Assembly: GCA_010645155.1 (NCBI GenBank)
Contig: CM021312.1
Location: forward strand, 2,285,392-2,349,391
Origin: Tigriopus japonicus
Taxonomy: Eukaryota > Arthropoda > Copepoda > Harpacticoida > Harpacticidae
Length of the DNA stretch: 64,000 nucleotides
Direction: 5' to 3'
Position numbers and translations under genes: made by a program. Shown here piece after piece: positions 1 through 11,800 of this stretch. The first letter of the stretch is position 1; every line of letters begins with the position of its first letter. The notes beneath the pieces are model-generated. The model was not told the origin of the DNA, did not search any database, and was given only the letters and a program-made list of their open reading frames with translations.

Positions 1-772
1 CCTACTGATGTCCCATGAGAGAAAGGTTTCTACTGAAGAATGGCAAATTGTTAAAATGGTTGAAAAAACATGAGCAAAAACCTTAAGATTATTCAACTTC
101 GTTGAATTTTGACAAAAAACTTGTTTCAAAATGGACCCCACTAGTGGGGCCCGAATCATCACATACACCAAGATTTTTTCCTGGAACCGGAGGTTCCGTG
201 TAAATCTGGTAACCCTATTTTGCTGAAAAGTTTGGTCGTATCAAAAAATCAGTAATTATTTGAACAATAAACAACTTTATTCCTGAAATCGACAAAATTT
301 CATGACATTTTTATATTTGACCATTGCAATTCTTTTCAAACACTTTATTTAGTAACCTGAAGCATAACCTTTGGCCTTCCTCACGGCTGCCAATCTCCTT
401 TCATATGTCTGAATGAGTTTATTACAGTGAGCTGGATAATTGTTGGATTTTGGAGCTGGAGAAAATACAAATCTTCCACAAATCGTCCTTATTAGACGTG
501 CTTCTCTTGGCAACTGCACTCTTTAGGATAGTCCTCAAATTCTCAGTGGAATTGAAAGTCTGGGCTTTGGGCAGGCCACTCTATCACCCGATTCTTTTAG
601 AGTTCTAGTGAGAGAAATATCAATCCCAAATCATTTTTTTGTTGTGATCCCACTCCGACATGGCGCCAAGTTCAAGGATACCAACAGATGGTCCATTCAA
701 CGTTCAAAGATAACAAGAGATATTCACATTTGTAATTCAGGGCTACCAAAATATTAGGAACCAAAATGGCAC
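1..772. other. No gene recognised
   Basis: AT-rich sequence. I see no exon, RNA gene or clear repeat here. The missing last exon of DUF268 B was looked for on the minus strand and not recognised. Confidence 0.5.
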
Positions 773-928
773 AAGTAATTAGGTCACACCAGAAAGGTCA
801 CCAACCCGCGCAACTCCGGACGTAGCCAAGGGGGTGAACCCAGGGACCCTGGGATCATCCTTTGGTTGAAGATTCTTCCTTGAGACCCAAAGATTAACCA
901 AGATGAACACAATTATGCTAAGGCAAGA
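773..928 (+). repeat. Partial copy of the GGTCAC fold-back family
   Basis: AGGTCACACCAGAAAGGTCACC is followed by the family core AAGGGGGTGAACCCAGGGAC and ACACAATTATGCTAAGGC. It matches the left half of the fuller copy at 40377-40935; the right inverted end is missing. Confidence 0.75.
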
Positions 929-1518
929 ACCACTGTACTAGAGGGCGAATTTCAGAGCAGTGTCCATGACGTCATCAATCCACCTTGCGTTGGATCATCA
1001 CTGATCCGTCATTAATTCTAAGTTGAGAGAAGTTCAACATTCATTTGCGAGGAAAAGAGAATTCAGTCAGGGACGCCACTCAAACATGTTGTTACTATCT
1101 ATTCATTTCTTTTCATAAGCAAAGCTCATTACATTAGATTTTGAAAAACGATTTGAAATTTTGAAGTCATTGAAAGATTTACCAGAATCAATAGTCTTTT
1201 CTAATTACGTTTCTTTTGCCCATGTCAACCCTGGCTTAGTTTGAGAATTCTCCACGTGGTGTCATTGTTTGTTTGTTTGACAGAGTGACTACTCGAACGA
1301 GAGGTTCAATGAGAGGGGCAACATTTCTTATCTTGTTTAAAACAGAAATTGTGTTCTTTTTGTCTTCTTTTAACTCAATATTTTAAGCCAGTGTTTAAAA
1401 GTGGTCGTTGAACTATTCTTGGAGAGGCTTGTTCAATGTTGGATATAGGTGGTCAATTTACGTTAGGAACCAACCCTAATCAATTTGGTCACCTTAAAAA
1501 ACGTGCGACCATTGTGAA

Positions 1519-2163
1519 TTGAGCTTTGAAGAAGATCTCACTCTAAAAACCTTGTGGATTTACCGATCATTCTGGTCATCTTGCCATCTCCAAGTGTCAC
1601 ATTCAAGTGTTTTTAGTGCACAGACAGATCCAGTCAAGCTGATTGAGGAAGAAAATTTGGATGGGTGGTGTGTGACCCTTCAAAGAAAAAGAGAGCTTGA
1701 CTTCATCCTTCTTTCTTTCTTCCAATCCAAGACCATCGTTTTCTCCATTGATGAGAACTACTCAAAGTCAATTGTGTCACTTATGTGTTTGTTCAGCATG
1801 CTTTTGAGCCTTTCATCTCTGTCAGATCATTCAATGGATAGATGGATGGACAAGAACTGGATCGTAGGATTCATAAAAAGGTTCAGGGAATATTGGTCTT
1901 CTATTGTCACTACTGCAAACTTTGGTGTGGTGATTCAACATGAAAATGAATGGGAAAAAGCAATGGAAACATCAACAGTTAGACAAAAACAAGCACGTGG
2001 AATTGAAGTGGCAACCCTAAGATACAGAGACAGACTAATTTTGAGAAAGATCAAGTATGAGAAGACCAGTCCACACAAGACATCAATGGTTAACCAACCA
2101 CAAGAGAGCACCTTCATGGCTAGATTGCACTACATCCACAAAGATGCTAAAATTTGCAGATGA
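1519..2163 (+). CDS. Unrecognised 214-codon open reading frame
   Basis: A long open frame for DNA of this composition, ending TGA at 2161-2163. The C-terminal half looks coding (charged, with FIKRFREYWSSIV and LRYRDRLILRKIKYEKTS). I recognise no family. Its last bases overlap, in another frame, a reverse-transcriptase FADD motif of a LINE remnant, so it may be part of a mobile element rather than a host exon. The first Met is unsure. No splice context or regulatory sequence supports expression. Confidence 0.35.
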   Translation: MSFEEDLTLKTLWIYRSFWSSCHLQVSHSSVFSAQTDPVKLIEEENLDGWCVTLQRKRELDFILLSFFQSKTIVFSIDENYSKSIVSLMCLFSMLLSLSSLSDHSMDRWMDKNWIVGFIKRFREYWSSIVTTANFGVVIQHENEWEKAMETSTVRQKQARGIEVATLRYRDRLILRKIKYEKTSPHKTSMVNQPQESTFMARLHYIHKDAKICR

Positions 2164-2515
2164 TTTGAAGATTATTGGGATTATCTTACAACCTCAAGAC
2201 GAGAAATGAGCCCAAAGTGAGCTCGGCAGAAGATTGAGCCTTGAATAATGAAATGACCTTCAATGTGGATAAGTGTGAGATGATGAAGTTTGGAAAGAGG
2301 CCAAAAACCACTCCCAAGGATATCCTGAAAGACTCAGAACTTGAGAGCATAGACATGGAAACAGACCTTAGTATCATATTTGATTGGAACATAAAATTCC
2401 GTGAACACTGTGCTGATATCGTCATGCGGGCGAGTAGAATGATGGGTCTCGTGCAACGCACTTTCACCATGAGGGACAAGAACATTTTAACTAGACTGTG
2501 CAAAGTGTAGTTAGA
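2143..2515 (+). mobile_element. LINE (non-LTR retrotransposon) reverse transcriptase remnant
   Basis: Contains the RT catalytic motif FADDLKIIG (about 2149-2175). After a frame break comes NNEMTFNVDKCEMMKFGKRP and, further on, a segment matching the LGV..F..H...A.......RTF pattern of CR1/L2/jockey-type polymerases. It is cut off at both ends and contains in-frame stops, so it is dead. Confidence 0.8.
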
Positions 2516-2789
2516 CTAATACTAAAGTATAACATGACTTTTTGCTCTCCTTGAAATGTTATAAAATACAACCATTCACTTAAACACACATCATTTCTCT
2601 GGTTATTTGCCATTTTTAAAATGTTGTTATGTTCCGCCATTCACTCAAAAACGAATGTTATTTGTAAAAATAATCAAAATTCATTGCATCAAAGGCAGTC
2701 ATCGCATGTCCTAAATTCCCGGTGTTGGCCCTAAGCTGGAGGTCCTTCGACCTTGAAATGAATCCTTCGAAGAGTCATCCTTGGCTAAG

Positions 2790-3135
2790 GTAAAGGTCTC
2801 AAAAGTAAAGGCAAAAGTCATTCCAAACATTTTTTAGGACCATGGTTGCAACCCACCCTGGATCTGGTGGACCATGGAGCAGGGTGATTCCTCACCCCTT
2901 TGGGGTCAAAAGTACACACTTCTGTAGAGATCTGCCCTTGGGCTTCAGAGATGTTTTAGGTGGAACACAATTATGTCCATGGAAAGTGACTTTTCATTGT
3001 TGCCTTTTAACTGAGTGACCTTTTTACTGTGACTGTTATATGCTGTGACCTTTTACTGTGACCTTTTTTCACTCGTGAACTTTTTACTGTGACCAGTTTA
3101 CTTGTGACTGTTTTGTTTGTGACCTTTTTAGCTAC
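2790..3135 (+). repeat. Partial copy of the GGTCAC fold-back family
   Basis: Holds the right half of the family: GGGGTCAAAAGTACACACTT, GATCTGCCC..GGGCTTCAGAG, then an array of TGACCTTTTTACTGTGACC-type units to about 3132. Confidence 0.75.
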
Positions 3136-3489
3136 CATCACCAAAACTGTTCTCCAGAAACTTCCCTCCAATAATTTAACTTTAGGGAGGTGTTTATTAC
3201 CAGATCTGATCAGCTACAAAGTTTTTGATGTTCAAAAGAGAAATGGAAATAAAGTGACCCATTAAAAATCACACAATTTCATTTCACACATTTCACCACA
3301 ACTTTCTTTGCTAGAAAGATTCAGTCAACTTGATGAAGGGTTTAAAAAATAAAACATAACGAATAATTGCTCAAACTGGATGCACTAAACCTTTGCACTC
3401 TGTCTTTTTTGGAACCCTTCTATTTCAATTTTGAATAATCTGATTTAAAAATGATTTGGTTTGAGTGTTGAGAGGAGTATTAGGTTTCA

Positions 3490-3662
3490 CTTACTTACCA
3501 TATGATTAAGCCTCGGATAAATATTCAGTTTTGCTGTGGAGCAGAATCCCAGACGTTTCACAACGTAGTGTTTGCTGTTGGCTGATCGTCACTCCTTGGC
3601 ACGTCTGGAATTTCTGCTCCACAGAAAAACTGAATATGTCTCCGAGCCTTACATATGATGTA
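3490..3662 (+). repeat. Small fold-back element (MITE-like)
   Basis: AATATTCAGTTTTGCTGTGG and GCAGAATCCCAGACGT are matched in inverse by ACGTCTGGAATTTCTGC and CCACAGAAAAACTGAATAT. Arms are about 60 bp and the loop about 45 bp. Confidence 0.75.
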
Positions 3663-4014
3663 TTTTTTCAATCCAAGTCACTTACAAATTTGATTAAAAA
3701 ATTGACCAATTTCTGCTTGGGCTGTCAGGCCACTCTTCTTTTTAAGACACTTTTAGGTAATCCTGCCCAACTCCAGGCTAGCAAAGGGGGATCTAAACTG
3801 AAGGCAAACGGCTGGCTGGGAGTGACATTTCTCTCTCTAGAACCTTCCTCCCTTTGAGATATTCCGTGATCAAACGACTTGTGTGCTTTGAATCACGATC
3901 TTGTTGGAAAATGAACCGACGTCCAATCAATATCTGAGCGCTGGAAATGAGTTGTTCCTCCAAAATATCCCTATAGAGTCTATAGAGTCCTATAAGCGCA
4001 ACCAGTTAAATGGA

Positions 4015-4200
4015 AAACACGTGCAACCTTAGAGCTTTAATACGCAAATTTTTTGTTCTTACGTGTCCAATATACATTGAGAAGTTCGAAAATATGTCAA
4101 ACGTTTGTGTCAGGGTGCAATATTTGGAGCTGCATTACTGAGGTGACCTCCCAGTCTTATGTACTATGACCTCCCAGTCAGCTGCTCGTCAAAGGACCCA
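4015..4200 (+). repeat. Dispersed repeat, copy 1
   Basis: Shares TAAGCGCAACCA, CATTGAGAAGTTCGAAA, TTTGTGTCAGGGTGCA and AGGTGACCTCCCAGTC with 7555-7940 in the same orientation. The source element is unidentified. Confidence 0.7.
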
Positions 4201-4863
4201 ATACTGATGACTAGAGTGAGTAGAAAAATTTAATTAAATCGTAAATTTTCTTTAAATTTTTTGCCCCTTTTTGGTCCAATTTTAAATTTTTTGGCCCTTT
4301 GCGTGGGCCATTTTTTGGTCACCTCAAGTCATAATTGGCGCCACCTTTTTTACTGCTTTTGATGGGAAAAATTTTTTTTTGCTCTTTTTAGCAAAAAAAT
4401 ATTTTTTTTGACACTTTTTGGGACAAAAGGTTAATAAATGCCGAGATTTACAACATTTACCACTTGGCTTAAAGAAAGTGATTTCTAACTTAGTGAAAAA
4501 TGGTCATATTTATACTATCACGAAGGAAGGGCATTGATTTAAATTCACATTTAAAATCAAGAGGCTAGAGGCAGTTCTTTAAAAAATGTAGAAAGGAGTA
4601 AAATTTACAATTATTTTTTTCCATTGGTCTTCCAAAGAAAAAGGTTGGTTGTACATTTATCTAACTTCTTCATTTTTTAAAGAATTGGCTTCTTGGCACT
4701 GCGCAAAAAAAACAGCGCATTGGAGGTTTTGTGAGTCAATCAAATTTGGCGCCTCAAATGACTTTTCCGTTACTAATTGTAAACAATTCAAATGCCAAGA
4801 ATATTTCAACACTCAAAACATCACTTAAATCTGTTCTTTCAAACCTGACAAGAATTCACAAAT

Positions 4864-6561
4864 ATGTCGGAAGTGATAAGTAGCTACACCCGTGACAAGT
4901 GGCTGCGGGAACTGAATGACGGCCAAAATGTCCCCTTGAAGTTTGTTTCTTCAAGAAATAACACTGTGTTATGTTGCTATTGCGAGAAGTCCTTCAATGC
5001 TTGTCAAAAGTCAAATTTGTCACAACACTTGGGAACAGCCAAGCACTTTGGAAACAAAAGGATCAAGTCCAAGGGAAGTGCCTTCAGGCGACACTGGAAG
5101 AAACAGCAAAGTCTGCCAAAGTATCCAAGTAAGTTAAAGCTCTAAGAAAAGTAAAATTCGATAATTTAAAATTGTTTTCCAGGAATGAGATTGTCAGCCA
5201 TGATCTTTACAACGCATTCCTCTTAGCAAACATTCCCCTGGAAAAACTGAATAATCCTCAACTGAAGCAGTTCTTGGAAGAGCAAATTGGTGTCACCATT
5301 CCAGACGCATCCTGGATGAGGAAAAACTACGTGCCAATGGCTTACGACAAGGTGATGGGAGAGATTAAAGCACAATTACAACATGGACTGTTATGGGTGT
5401 CATGCGATGCGTCTCGAGATGCAATGGGCAGGGAGGCAGTCATTGTCCTGATTGGAAGGCTGGAAGAGCAATACCATCAACCATTTGTTTGCTCAGTTGA
5501 GTTTAGGGATACAGTCGATGGCAATGCCATGGCCAGGTAAATCACAAGTTCATAACAATAAATGCGCACTGTGTTTACTCTTCTTTCTATTTTTTTTAAA
5601 TGATTTATAGGCTGGTGAATGAGAGCCTTCGGTCCATCGACCCAGCCATTGATGCCGAGAGAGTGATGGTGTTCGTCTCAGATGCAGCACCCTACATGAT
5701 CAAGGCAGGCAAGGTGCTGCAGGCCTTATTTCCGAAAATGATCCATGTCACGTGCATTGCACATGCTCTTAGCCTGTAAGTTATTTTGTTCTAATCTAAA
5801 CTAGGAAATTGAGTCTGGTGGTAATGCTGTTTTGTTTACAGGGTCTGTGAAGTCGTGCAAAGATCCTTCCCGGATATCAATCGCCTGATTGCCACAATGA
5901 AAATGATATACTTGAAGGCACCAATCAGGCGAGCCCTGTACAGAGATAGTTGCCCCCAGTTGCCGTTCCCACCCCGAGCCTATCCTGACGCGTTGAGGAA
6001 CGTGGCTGGAGGCAATTGTTTTTTACGCCAAATACCTGGAACAGATTAGGCCAGTCATTGAGGCCTTTGACAAAGAGGACGCCCAATGCATCCAAGAATG
6101 CCAAGACCTACTTTTAAGGCCCAACCTTTCAGCTGACCTGGCCTACATTTATGCCAACTTCTCCTTCCTTGCGGCAGAGATCAAGGTCCTGGAGACTCGC
6201 GGTCTTCCCCTCTCAGGAGCCTTCAAAGTTCTTCAAAAAGTGGAGGACCGCCTGACAGACGCACCTGGATCAAAGGCCCAAGATGTACGCAGAAAATTTG
6301 CACAGGTGATGGCCAACAACAGTGGGCTCAAGGCCATGAAAAAGGTTTCTGATATTCTGGAGGGCAAGAATGGAGATGGCATTGCTAATTGGAGTCCCTC
6401 TGAAATTGCCTCAATGAAGTTCTGCTCGATCGTGTCAGTGGACGTTGAGAGAGCATTTTCAATGTTCAAAAATATTCTCAGACAGAGGGAGGGCAACCAC
6501 AGAAGAAAACCTTAACAAAATGGTTGTATGCTATTGTTTTAAGAATATGGAAAGTGAATAA
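4864..6561 (+). pseudogene. Intron-containing hAT-type transposase gene, decayed
   Basis: N-terminal BED-like zinc finger (LCCYCEKSF then SQHLGTAKH; C-x2-C, H-x5-H). Exons: 4864 to about 5120, about 5185-5537, 5611-5778, and 5841 onward. GT-AG introns separate VDGNAMAR/LVNESLRS and HALSL/VCEVV in frame. The RNase-H-like core includes LWVSCDASRD and VFVSDAAPYMIKAGKVLQ; the C-terminal dimerisation signature SVDVERAFSMF is typical of hAT transposases. Damage: the family block TRWGTWLEA near 5975-6010 now has a shifted frame and TGA for the Trp; the frame shifts again near 6486, after which TEENLNKMVVCYCF and TAA (6559-6561) are readable. The strong GTAAGT donor of exon 1 does not match the phase of exon 2, while a weaker GTATCC does. 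No TIRs were identified. It may descend from a domesticated hAT gene or be an old autonomous copy. Confidence 0.8.
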
Positions 6562-7554
6562 ATTTCATTACATTGTGAGGCTACTGAGGTAATCAACGGC
6601 AATAATACTTCACATTAGATATTCCGATAGAAATTCAAACAGTCTCGAATAAGGATAAAAACGTGTCAGGTGAATCGGGATTCTCAGGGTGACCTCGGTA
6701 TACTTCAACATTCCAATACATTCACCAATGTAAGTGCTTCTATTGTAAAAGGCACACAATAAGAACCTTTTTTTAACTTTTTTTTGGTTATTTTCTTCAC
6801 CTATTTACCACTTTTTGGCTTTTTTCTTCACCTAAAAATCCTGGCTCTACCAGTGATGACGATCCATGGTTCCTTATACTCGATGGAGTTCTCACGTGCC
6901 TGGTGCACTGACGCAACCCCAGATCATGATGTTCTCAACGCCAAACTTCATGTTAAGAAGAAGGGTGTTTTAGTGATTGAATGGTTCTCCAACTCGTCTC
7001 CAGACATGCTTCTTGGCATTGTCTCCTAAGAGCTCTCGATCTTTGTTTCGTCACTCCACCATACATTTTTCCAGAAATCATAGTAGTGACTTTTGTGATC
7101 CTTTACGTACATACCGTACTTTATACATTTCTTAATGCTGCAATGCTCACACTAGAAAGGGCGTTTTTGCTTATTGTGCCTAATGATCCTCATGACAAAG
7201 ATACGCCAGCTTGACCTTAGCGACAAGTGGCTTTAACGTGAAACTTCAAAAAGCCCAAAAAAAGCAAAAAGTGCAAAAGAAAAAATGCAGCCAATTGGAG
7301 CCTTTAACCCAAAAAATATTGAAGCAATGGCTCGAGCACTACTTTTTATGCAGTAGGATAACTGAATTGCTTATTATTGGCATGTATTACTTAAACTGAT
7401 TGGAAAATCGAATTTCGTTTTATCTTCAGCTTCCTGGATTGATGGTGGCGACAACAACGGCAAACATTTGAAGTTTGAAAAAAGCCCAACAACTTGACCT
7501 AGTTGACAAATCTTTGTCATGAGGATCTTTAATTGTGCCAAATTAATAGCGTCC
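6562..7554. other. No gene recognised
   Basis: Downstream of the hAT pseudogene. Only short chance open frames; none resembles a known protein. Confidence 0.5.
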
Positions 7555-7940
7555 TTTAAGCGCAACCAATGAAATGAAATAACGGTGCAACCTTTGAGCT
7601 TGAACACACAAAATTTCTGTTCTTACGGGTTCAATAAACATTGAGAAGTTCGAAATTAGGTCAAACTTTTGTGTCAGGGTGCATTTCAATCTCCTCTTCA
7701 TTTCTTTCATGTGTACTGAAACCATTCTAGTCAACTCACCTGTGATACCACAATATAATTTGTCTATTGTAACGTTTTTTAACATTTGACATGTCACTTC
7801 AACATTTATATATATTTTTATACAACCTGACATGAGTTTGAGTCGCAATAAACATATTATTATTATTATTATACATTTTTGTTAGTTGCATAAGTAAGGT
7901 GACCTCCCAGTCTGCTGTTCGTTAAAGGACCGTTCAAGGA
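7555..7940 (+). repeat. Dispersed repeat, copy 2, split by a retroposon-like insert
   Basis: Same blocks as 4015-4200. Between GTGTCAGGGTGCA (7684) and the final block, about 200 bp are inserted that end GCAATAAACATATTATTATT, an AATAAA plus (ATT)n tail like a LINE/SINE 3' end. Confidence 0.65.
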
Positions 7941-7999
7941 CATGTATAAATTTTGATAGTTTTGCTTGCTCTACTTTACCTTGACATAAGAAATGATTA

Positions 8000-8330
8000 G
8001 GGCCACCAGATGATTGCAAATTACATTTTACATTGTGAATTCCAAAATCTTTCATATTTCACTTTCACACTTTAACAAAAAAAAATGTGGAAATTGCTTG
8101 TTGTGCTGAAAATTTTCTGAAAAGAGGTTTCTTCATCTGCAAAATCACACTTAGAAAACAAGCCGACATTACATGATACAGTTGCACAAAAATATTTAGT
8201 TTAACTTCGGGGCTGCCAGATAAATGAAAATTATATTTCACAATGTAATTACAAAAGTGGGAACATTTAAAAAAATCTGGGGAAATTGCTTGTTCCCTTC
8301 AGAATGATCTGGAAACAGGATGGCAAAATA
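8000..8330 (+). repeat. Diverged direct repeat
   Basis: GGGCCACCAGATGATTGCAA ... GGAAATTGCTTGTTG at 8000-8105 recurs as GGGCTGCCAGATAAATGAAA ... GGAAATTGCTTGTTC at 8210-8297. In the third intron of DUF268 B. Confidence 0.55.
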
Positions 8331-8648
8331 AAAAAGACACATAAAGGATTTATAACAGTTGTAATATTGTGTTTTTAGTTTTTCTGCTACAATTATCAAG
8401 CAAAAAAATATTTGATTTCATTACATTATTTCTCAAAATGAATACCAAAAATAATACATTTTTTGGCAATATTCTTAACCAAAATTTGGTGGCCCTGGAA
8501 ATGACAAATCAGTATATCGGTACATAAGGTTGTACTTAAAAATATCCAATCGTTTTAGTGTTCCAAGAAGAAACAGGGTTGTATGTAATGATTCGGGTCC
8601 CCACTGTATTTTGACTCGGGAAAAATCATAAAGAAATAAATCAATTAC

Positions 8649-8897
8649 CTGCGAGCCAATAACCAGAACATGAGAACCGTCGATTTGAGCCTGATCAATG
8701 CCCATTTTCAAACTAGAATATGCCTCTACTCCGTAAATAGAGATTGGAATTCCATGCCTCGTCATATTAATCAAGTTATCCACGCGGACCTTAGTCCAAA
8801 CTTTTGGTTTGGATGCGGTAGGCTTCTCATTTCGATATCTGTATGTAATATTTATCCTTCCTTGGTAACTAAATTCTTCATAAAGAAATGCGGGAAT
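8649..8897 (-). CDS. DUF268 paralogue B exon 3
   Basis: 249 nt between ATTTTCAG and GTAATT, phase 0 at both ends. Encodes IPAFLYEEFSYQGRINITYR, then MTRHGIPISIYGVEAYSSLK and HVLVIGSQ. The open frame runs on into the intron with sequence unlike the family. Confidence 0.92.
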
Positions 8898-11800
8898 CTG
8901 AAAATTAATACAGAATAAAGAAATATCCAAAAACTTGCGTATTTTTCCGTCTTAGTGGCATTTCTTTCGAAATTGTAGGAATGCTAAAACGCTTACGACA
9001 ATTTGAATTCCTGAAGTCACCAAGTGTTGATAAACCTAAATCCTATGTACCAAAATCTCATTGTTCATGGACAATATTATTTTTCGAAATTTGACAAAAA
9101 GAAAAGTTATATCGTGATTTTAAAATCTCTCTGTAGATGCAACCAAAAAAGTGCAAAGTCGCTTGATATTAGAGCTTTGTATCCTCATCTTAAAATAGTT
9201 GCCAAAATTGTTATTTATATCTTAGAAGTCACGTTTTTGAAAATAAAGACTATACAAAACAAAAAGGAAGAGCTACATGCAATACAATTTTGAACTATGT
9301 AGGACCTACGGATCAATCTCATGCAAATTTTAAGTTCCTCTGCTGTCAAAAAAAATCATCAACTTGATTTTTATGCTTACATTTCTCCTCTCTACGTTCT
9401 CCACAACTTTGAAATATATAATTATTAGCTTGCAGAGCAATTTATGGTTCTCAACCATATGTTAAAGATCTGAAACAGATTGTCCAAGCGATTGTAGGTA
9501 ATTGCTCACAGTAAAACGGTAACAAAGAAAAAAGGTCACAGTAAAAGGTCCCAGGGTAAAACAGTCACGGTAAAAAGGTGACAGAAAAATCACTTTTCCA
9601 TGGATATTATAGTGTTCCATCCGGAATTTCTTAGAAGCTCATGGGCAGATCTTTAAAGAAGGCTGTAATTTTGACGCCAGAGGGGTGAGGGAACAGCCTG
9701 CTTGTGGTCCACCTGATCCGGGGTAGTTTAGGACCATTGTCCTTAAAAGTGTTAGGAAGTATCCTGTTGACTTATGGGACCTTTGCCTTGACATAATTGT
9801 GTTCCAACCTGTAAGTCTTAGTGACCCATGGGACAATCTTCAACCATGGAGGATACCAGGGTCCATGGGTTCACCCCTTGGCTATCTCCGAAGCTGCGTG
9901 AGTCTGTGACCTTTTTATTATGACCTTTTTACCCTGACCGTTTTACGGTTACCTTTATACTATGACCGTTTTACCTTGTGACCTATTTACCGCACGCTGT
10001 CCAAAGCTATGTTACCATCCTTAACTACTAGTGATGGAAGCAATCCTATCTTCAATCATATTCACGATAGGTTGCCCAACTAGGTCTGCCAATTAGCCTT
10101 CAGGGTCTATCATTTGTCGGTTGAATGCTATAAGGACATAGGCTTTCTTCTGAAGTTGAAAGCAAGTGGCACCCCTTGCTTTATTCGTCTTTGGATCAGG
10201 GGCGCTATGTAGAAGGAACTTACTTCTTGATTTTGCAAGATGGTGTACTATGTAAGGGGTAATGGCAAACCTAAAGCTCGCAGCCTCGCGTAAGAAAGAT
10301 TAGATTTTTCCATCAGTGCTAACAACTGGTTTCATTCCTAGCGATTTGGAAATTGTGAAGGTACTACCATTTCACAAGACAGGCAAATTGAATGAAATAA
10401 CTAACTACAGACTAGAGTTGTGCATCGGATCCGACTTTCCGGATTCTATCGGATCTGACTTTTCGGATTCTATCAGATCCATTCGGATTTGTTCGGATTT
10501 CAGCGCGAATTTTCGGATTCGGATTTGTGCGGATTATCGGATTCGGATTTGATCGGATTTCAGCGCAAAATTTCGAATTCGGATATGTTCGGATTTCAGC
10601 GCGAATTTTCGGATTCGGATTTGTTCGGATTTCAGCGCGAATTTTCGGATTCGGATTTGTTCGGATTTAAGCGCGAATTTTCGGATCGGATTTGTTCGGA
10701 TTTCAGCGCGAATTTTCGGATCGGATTTGTTCGGATTTCAGCGCGAATTTTCGGATTCGGATTCGTTTGGACTCGTCAAAGCAATTCGGATTCGGATTTG
10801 CGAAATATTTTTTCGGATCCGACATAATCCGAAAATAGTCCGAACTTTTTAGTTCAATTTTTTCGAAATTTCAATTCTCAAGATTTCCACGTAGTAACAT
10901 TTTTTCTTGATTTTATTATGCAATTTCCATACCTTCATCAATCAAAACGTGCCGGGAGTCGTGAATCGTTACACATTTTAAGGACGGAGAACAAATGGAA
11001 TTATGTTTGAAATGCCCATCTTTCGTCTAAATTTTCAACAAAAGCTGTCCGTCTATCAATTTCGAAAAGCTTGGAATAACTTATTTCATGGAACATAATT
11101 GGGTACAAATTTCAAAATTTCGACAAACCAATGAATCTCGCAAATGACAGATTTAATCACATACTCGTACTCGACTATTTGTAGTGAAAAGCGTTGCTTC
11201 CCTTGCAGGAAGTGATCATATAGGCACAGAGTTGCATCGGAGAAAAACCCGCCCGGGTTTTCAGGTGGGTTTTTCGCGTTTTTCGCGTTTTTTTTTGATT
11301 TTTTTTTTGTTTTCTTCAATATTATTATTCAAATTATTTACTCTTCATATTGGCTTCTGTGTACTGAACCACAGTTACATTCACAACTGAGTTTTTGACG
11401 GTAAGCGACATACTTGTAACTCGATTTTTTCGCAAGAAACCGCAACTTTTGGGATTTTGCGGGAAATTATTTGAAATATATATTTTACGCGCAATGTCAA
11501 CAAGTAACATTTTAAAGCCAGAAAATGGCAGCTTTTTGGCAACTTTCGTCGAATTTAATGCAACTTTAAGGCTAAAAGCCTGCAACTTTAGGCAAAATAA
11601 AAATTAAATTTATCCGAGCCCTATTAATAACAAATTCTCGTAATTCATATCATCTTCAAGAGTTCTACGAAACACAATATCCACGAAAATTGAATTTAAG
11701 TCGTAAATAAACACTCACATAGTGGTAAGAACAATTTTGAGGGACGAGTTAAGGGCGTTTAGAGCAAGGAAAAGAAAAACCCGAAAAACCCGCCCGGGCG

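Noticed and set aside
10489..10827. 112-codon frame rich in FGFQREFSDSD
   Set aside because: A translation of the 36-bp tandem array.
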